In this document: positions 59,218 to 64,000 of the stretch, piece after piece | Position numbering within the stretch: the first letter of the stretch is position 1 | Layout: every line of letters starts with the position of its first letter | Source: Amorphophallus konjac | Lineage: Eukaryota > Streptophyta > Magnoliopsida > Alismatales > Araceae | Assembly: GCA_022559845.1 (NCBI GenBank) | Contig: CM040125.1 | Coordinates: forward strand, 330,405,829 to 330,469,828 | Length of the DNA: 64,000 nt | Direction of reading: 5' to 3' | Position numbers and translations under genes: made by a program | The notes under the pieces: generated by a model | Database searches by the model: none | Told to the model about the DNA's origin: nothing | The model's input: the letters and a program-made list of their open reading frames with translations, nothing else

Positions 59218-59970
59218 GTGATCTCGCACTGGACCTGAGCTGGGAGGATGATCACTGAATAGTGAACTGTAAAGAAAGGGAAACAGGTCAGGGGGCCCAG
59301 GGATGGTTCCCTAGGAAAAACCCTCCGATGCCTAAGTCAGTAGAGCAGTGGTGGAAGATATGGAGGGAGGAAGAAAGAGGTGCACGAGATCCTTCTACAC
59401 CAAGGTGGTGAAGTGGTTCCTGCTCAGGGAGTTTATGCGTGTATTACCCTTACCTTTCATTGGAGGGAGTCCCAGGTTTAAATAGTGCACTGACCTTATG
59501 AGTCCCGTAAGCTGAGGGGTTTCGGCGTGGATAACGTCCTCAACGTGGGCTCTTTACGTCCTCATCGTGGGATATTTATAGCCTTGAGGGATCATGGGTC
59601 CCTTATCCTCATAAACTCTTGCTCATAAAGGGCTCTCAACGGTAGCATGGATAAGTAATCGTCGGTTAAACCCAAGCATGAAGGGTGCCAACCCTGTCTG
59701 AGTGATAAGCATAGCTCTGATGAAGGTAGGTCGGAGTGGGTGTTGTGTGCTTGCCTCTATCCCGGTGAGGGGATAACTCGGGCATGGGTCTTCCTCCGTT
59801 CTGACTGATGTTCGGGCCTTCCGAGCCTAAGGGCCGCCGAGGAAGGGTTTGATCCCGAGTAATCTTATTGGCTTTTTATTCTAAGTGGGCCCTACGGGCT
59901 GTCACTTGGAATGAGCTGGGCCTCGTTTAGTCCTGATGGACCTAGTTCGGCTACTTTTAGATGGGCTACA
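59218..59970 (-). repeat. 3' LTR of element E, about 0.75 kb
   Basis: The right edge gggctaca (minus start TGTAGCCCATC) is followed by a C/T-rich stretch that is purine-rich on the minus strand (59971-60005). A minus TATA box lies near 59475. The left edge (tgatctcgc) is uncertain. Confidence 0.5.
59475..59485 (-). promoter_or_regulatory. TATA box of LTR E
   Basis: Minus strand CTATTTAAACC, central in the proposed LTR. Confidence 0.45.
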
Positions 59971-60005
59971 GAAATCCCCCTCTCCACTTGTCCCCCTCCT
60001 ACTCC
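59971..60005 (-). promoter_or_regulatory. Polypurine tract of element E
   Basis: The minus strand has GGAGGGGGACAAG and GGAGAGGGGGAT next to the LTR start. Confidence 0.55.
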
Positions 60006-60044
60006 CGAGCTTTAGTAAGCTCGGAAGAGTAGCTGTTTGGGGTT

Positions 60045-61159
60045 TTGGACCAGTGTGGCTCAGGTGGGTGGAGATCTGGCGGTGTTGGTAAGCTACGTGT
60101 TGTGGTCACCTGGGCCCTTAATAATGATGATCCTAACGGATTTGAACTGAAGGGGCCCCCTTTTCTCGGAGGTCGGAACGACGCACCGCCTTCAGCGTGG
60201 GAATATAGGCATTATGCGCTTGCCGTTGCTCCATACTCCCTCCGTTTTCAGGGTTTGGCTCTCCTTCGTGCTTGCTTTTGGGGCCCTTTGATGCGTCGTG
60301 AAGGCACGACGGAAGAGCAGAGGCTTGCAGCGGCGTTTACGGAGTTGGCGGAAGTAACTGTAGAGGCAGTCCGACAGCTTCCTCTTCCTCCAGAGTCCTC
60401 AGGGTCCCGGGAGTATTTTTCTTCAAGTCCCTCTCCGGGTTCCATGGCGGAATAGCGTCTGGATGCCGAAGAGTGGGAGGGTGAGCCTGCGGTGAGGGCG
60501 GTGGCTCCAAACTGCAGTGAACTAGGGGAGGTAGAGGTGAAACGGCTGGAGAACCAGTTTCGTCTGCCTCATAAGTTTTACTTTGCCGTGGCTGCTCCGC
60601 ACGAGATGAGCTTGGACTCTCGCACGGGCCATATCTGTACCTTTCTTCTGTCGTAGAAGGGTGGCTTCTGCCTTCCCTTCGAACCTTTCGTTCTTCAGCT
60701 TCTCAATTTTTTTCGGTTGGCACCCATTCAGTTGGTAGCCAATTCTTATCTTCTTCTTTCTGCCTTTCGCATCCTCTGTGGCCAATACGGAGTTCCTCAT
60801 TCTCTGGACCTCTTTCACTACTTTTTTGAGTTGAAGGCGCATCCCTCGGTCGGGAAGGGTTTATATTTCATGCAGGTAAGACGGAATAGGAGCTGCATCT
60901 CCTTGGCGGCGAAGGATTCTTCGCATAAGGGGTACAAAACTCAATTTTTCTGGGTGGGGATCTACTCGGTGGAGGATACCTGGAAGTGCCCCGTGATCCC
61001 CAATTTCCATCCGAATATCCCTCCTAGGCAGGACGAGTTCCCTCCGTTCGTGGAGGAGTACGCAACTATCTTGTTGAATCACCGCCAGTCCACAGAAGAG
61101 CTGGTTACTCCAGAGAACATCGAGCAATGTCTTCTTACGGGGCTGCATCCGTCGGGCTC
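60045..61159 (+). pseudogene. Gypsy-type transposon domain gene (PF04195-like), N-terminal exon
   Basis: One plus-strand frame with stops TAG 60453 and TAG 60654. The hallmark block GGFCLPFEPFVLQLLNFF, with LAPIQLVANSYLLLSAFRIL (60660-60775), matches the plant 'putative gypsy type transposon' domain as I know it. It is followed by FWVGIYSVEDTWKCP (60950). A donor (CAG/GTGCC) near 61159 and acceptor (tttcgtgcag, ending 61234) suggest an intron. The gene lies about 75 bp from LTR E and antisense to that element, the same placement as the PMD genes. Confidence 0.65.
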
Positions 61160-61234
61160 AGGTGCCACAATCTAGGCTCTCCTTTGGATGTTGAGACCAT
61201 TTTCCTTTTTCTTACTATGTCTTCCTTTTCGTGC

Positions 61235-62919
61235 AGACACCAGGCAGCCGACTTTGGAGGAGGCCGCAGAGGGTATCGACCTTGGCGATGATTCGGCTGC
61301 CGATGAGTCGGCTGCTCCCACGGGTCACTCCCGAGCCAAAGACAAGGGCAAGGGGCGGCCCAGGGCGAATCCTCTAGGCCGCGGGGGTCCAAGCGCAAGG
61401 ATCCCATGGAGGGAATTATCCAGGCCGCCGTGAAGGCCAGGAAGCGGGCCAAGAAGGCCGGGGTCGTACTCGCAGTCGAAGGCGACCTTGCCGCAGCTCG
61501 CCCCTCCAACGGGCATGATGGGGCCGACCCTACCGGGCGAGCTCTCCCACCCACCGAGCAAGAGGGGGCCGAGGAGGTTGGGGCTGCTTCTGCGATCGGC
61601 GATGATGTTGGCTCGGCTCCTCCTTCGGCCGGAGCCAAGGGGCCGGGGCTGCTTCTGCGGTCAGCGATGATGCTGGCTCGGCTCCTCCTTCGGCCGGAGC
61701 TGAGGGGGCCGTAGACGAGGCGGGTGACGCTCCAGGTGGCGGTGCAGTTACCGAACCGGTCCAGGCTGGGGGGTCGCAAGAAAAAGTGACGCATCCACGA
61801 CCGATCGGGGCATGAGGGGTGAACGAGGTCGTGGCTCAATCCGGGCTGTCCGACGGGACGCCGACCGAAGAGGGGGTCTCCATTCCTGCGGCCCTAGAGA
61901 GGCTCGACTTCCAAGGCCCTTTGTATCAAATATGTCGCGGTATAGTCGCAAAGGTGAAGGGGGGAGATAGGCAGGACTCCCCTTCCGTGGCCCTTGGGGC
62001 GGTTATGGAGGGTGGCTTGGTCCTAGCCCAGATGGGGGCCACTCTGGCAGAAGCGTACGCTCTGTCGGAGTCGGAGCGAGCGACCCTGGCCTAGACCCTT
62101 GGGGGGTCTGACAGGAGGCTGGATCGGCTTTCCGAGGAGCGTGATGGGCTTCGGCGGGAGCTTTCCTCTGTTAGGGAGCTGGTGCGATCACGCCAGGTGG
62201 AGGCCCAGACGCTAACCGAGCAACTAGCTAAGGCTCGCGAATCGCTCGAGAGGAAGAATAGGCTGTTTGAAGAGGAGCGCCTTGTTCATGTTGAGCTGGA
62301 TGGCCGATGGGAGACCGAACATGCAAAGATGGTGGACTGAGCGGAGGAAGCCGAGCGCCTTCGGCAGGAGGCCGAGGCGGAGAAGCAGGCGGAGAAGCAG
62401 GCGGCGAAGGCCGAAAAGTAGATGGCTGAGGCCGAGCGGAAGTTAGCCGAGGCAGAGCGGGAGAAGGCCGAGCTCGCTGGTAGGGTGGGATCGGCCGGGG
62501 CGGAGGCTCTCGAGCAGTACAAATGCTCGGAGGCCTACCGGGTCAACCTTAAGGAGGGTGCCCTTCCCTACTACGAGTTAGCACTTCGTCGAGGCATCTG
62601 CAAGGTGTTCAAGCAAGGCTACGACCGGGCTGTCTCTTATGCCGAGGAGCAGGCGTCCGAGATAATCGATTTCCTGTATGGGCAATGCTATGACTCGGAC
62701 TTGTCATCCTCCAGTTCCTCTGCTTTGGCGTCAGAGGAAGAGGGTCAGGGGGGCTCTTCGTCCGAGGGGTCGCCAACTCCAGATGCCTCGGGAGAGCACG
62801 CAACCGAGGCAGTTCCCATGCCGGTGGGGTTAGTGCCAAGGTCGGCCATTGTCGAGGGTTCCGGGGGTAGACCGTCTGAGCCTTCCACTTCCAAGCTTCA
62901 GGGTGGGCCAGAGGCCTAA
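61235..62919 (+). pseudogene. Same gene, 3' exons: acidic/Ala-rich linker and coiled coil
   Basis: Continues with RQPTLEEAAEGIDLGDDSAA (61240-61300). A frameshift lies between about 61390 and 61720, in a stretch with a duplicated GGC-rich unit (61600-61690). From 61819 one frame runs to 62919 with stops at 62092 (TAG), 62338 (TGA) and 62419 (TAG). It encodes a long coiled coil (62100-62470, rich in AEAERKLAEAE), then YDRAVSYAEEQASEIIDFLYG (62620-62690) and an acidic Ser-rich tail. This tail commonly follows the PF04195-type domain in plant elements. Confidence 0.65.
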
Positions 62920-64000
62920 TGTATCTGCTTTGCTTTCTCTTTCTACATGTCCTTTCCTTTTCTGAAGGAAAACTTTCCTTGTTGCGTAGGGAAAAGGTAA
63001 GGTAGTAGCATAATGATGAAGACTTAACTATTTCCTATCGTCATTACCGTATTTTGCTTAACGTATTTGTAGTAGTTGGAAAGTGCCGATACTTTCTGCG
63101 TGGTTCTCGCGTGATAGTTGGGCGAGCCTCTGACAGGGTGTCCTTCCATTTTCTCATGCTTTGAATGTTTACCCGCTTCGTGTGTTCCGCTGGGGCGGAA
63201 ACGAGGGGTTTGAGGTGACCGTTCATAGGGAGAGGTCCCTTTGGCATGTTTTCGAGGGGAGAATCATTTAAGGCAAATAGCCTCCCTTCGCCTATAAAAG
63301 GTCTGAAGGGCGTCCCTTCCTCTCCACCGCTTAGGGTTTTCCCTGACAGTCTTTCCTCATTCTCTCTTCACGTAGCGTTGTGCCGTTATATTTGAAGCAT
63401 GGAAGATGCTCCGGAAGATGAGGCTGTCAATGATGGGGGGCAGAGAGTCCTTGCTGCTTCGGGTTTGAAGGAGGTTCGACGGCCGGCAGATGGGTTTGAA
63501 GAAGGTCCGACGTGCGGAGGCACGTCGTCTTCTTTTTATCAGATCCGGCGGCGCTTGCAGGGGGGTGAGATGGTGGACGGATGGGGGCATCAGGCATCCC
63601 TACGGTCCGTCCCTCCTTGCTCGCTCCATGGAGGGGAGGAGGAAGCCAATTAAGCTCCCTCCTTCCCGAGTTTTCCCCTGCCTCCTCGTCCAGCTCTGCT
63701 GGTTTCTTTTTCCCTCTCGCTGCCTCTTTTTCCCTCTTCTGCTCTTCTCATCATTTCTTTCACTCTTTGGAGGGTGCCTGCACTCTCTTCCTTCCAAAGA
63801 GTTGGCAGGTTGGCGGGGAGGATGCCTTCATATGCGTTCCCTCTTTCCTTTTCTCTTCCAAGTTCAACTTGGAAGGTAGCCTTCTCCTTCCTAATCCCTC
63901 TGTTACCTTTGTCCCGAGTTGCCCGAGCCAACGGGGTTGACTACCCTTTATCCGAGCCAGTTTCTGCACGAGGCAGAGTCAATGGCTGGACGCAGGAAGG
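62920..64000 (+). other. Right end: spacer with a plus-strand TATA box, no clear gene
   Basis: A TATA box (CCTATAAAAGG, 63291-63301) is followed by a GC-rich leader and a small frame (63399-63653, MEDAPEDEAVN...) that I do not recognise. It could be the first exon of another element gene or chance. From 63660 the DNA is CT-rich. Confidence 0.4.

Noticed and set aside
63399..63653. Small plus-strand frame after a TATA box
   Set aside because: Not recognised and short; left as part of the right-end spacer, not called as a gene.

Overview
The window is plant nuclear DNA made almost entirely of nested LTR retrotransposons. It holds plant-only lineages: a Sirevirus-type Ty1/copia element, a Tekay/Del chromovirus, several Tat-lineage Ty3/gypsy elements with a second RNase H, and a Cassandra-like LTR carrying 5S rRNA sequence. 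Spliceosomal introns, TATA boxes and (CA)n/(TA)n tracts also point to a flowering plant; I cannot name the family. I see no clear single-copy host gene, no tRNA gene, no CRISPR array and no organelle DNA.

Layout, left to right. 1-8019 is a minus-strand Sirevirus derivative: 3' LTR (left end outside the window), polypurine-tract repeats, about 2 kb of non-coding DNA where pol should be, a zinc-knuckle/coiled-coil gag, an initiator-Met primer site and a 2.8 kb 5' LTR. It sits in an old plus-strand Tekay-like LTR (8020-9879) that also holds an AT-rich hairpin insert. 9880-11295 holds microsatellite, CT-rich DNA, a plus-strand TATA box and GC-rich repeats. 11296-17132 is a decayed plus-strand plant-mobile-domain (PMD) gene, antisense to the gag-pol of Tat element A (18063-26788, minus). 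A 77-bp minisatellite lies between them. Tat A's 5' LTR (26880-42183) is split by a complete Tekay element (27517-39049) with an imperfect 5-bp target duplication. Between that Tekay's 5' LTR and its primer site lies a 391-bp Cassandra-like piece.

Tat A appears to sit in the gag of Tat B (LTR 43180-47588, minus). Tat B in turn sits in the 3' region of a plus-strand Tat C, whose LTR starts at 48948. Further right come a cluster of long hairpins (51.7-52.0 kb), a degenerate repeat of about 350 bp, and a second PMD pseudogene (53602-54953). That pseudogene is cut by the 3' LTR of element D (54954-56296, minus). Element D carries its own antisense PMD gene (57720-58849), the best-preserved small gene here, with a TATA box, a canonical intron and a poly(A) signal. 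From about 59218 another 3' LTR (E) is followed by an antisense gene resembling the gypsy-type transposon domain (PF04195) plus a coiled coil (60045-62919).

The recurring theme is large retrotransposons that carry a promoter-bearing, intron-containing gene on the strand opposite to gag-pol, between pol and the 3' LTR. It is seen clearly in A, and in D and E with gag-pol lost or beyond the window. Repeated hypervariable tandem arrays are the second theme. Family names come from recognising motifs by eye; no database search was run.
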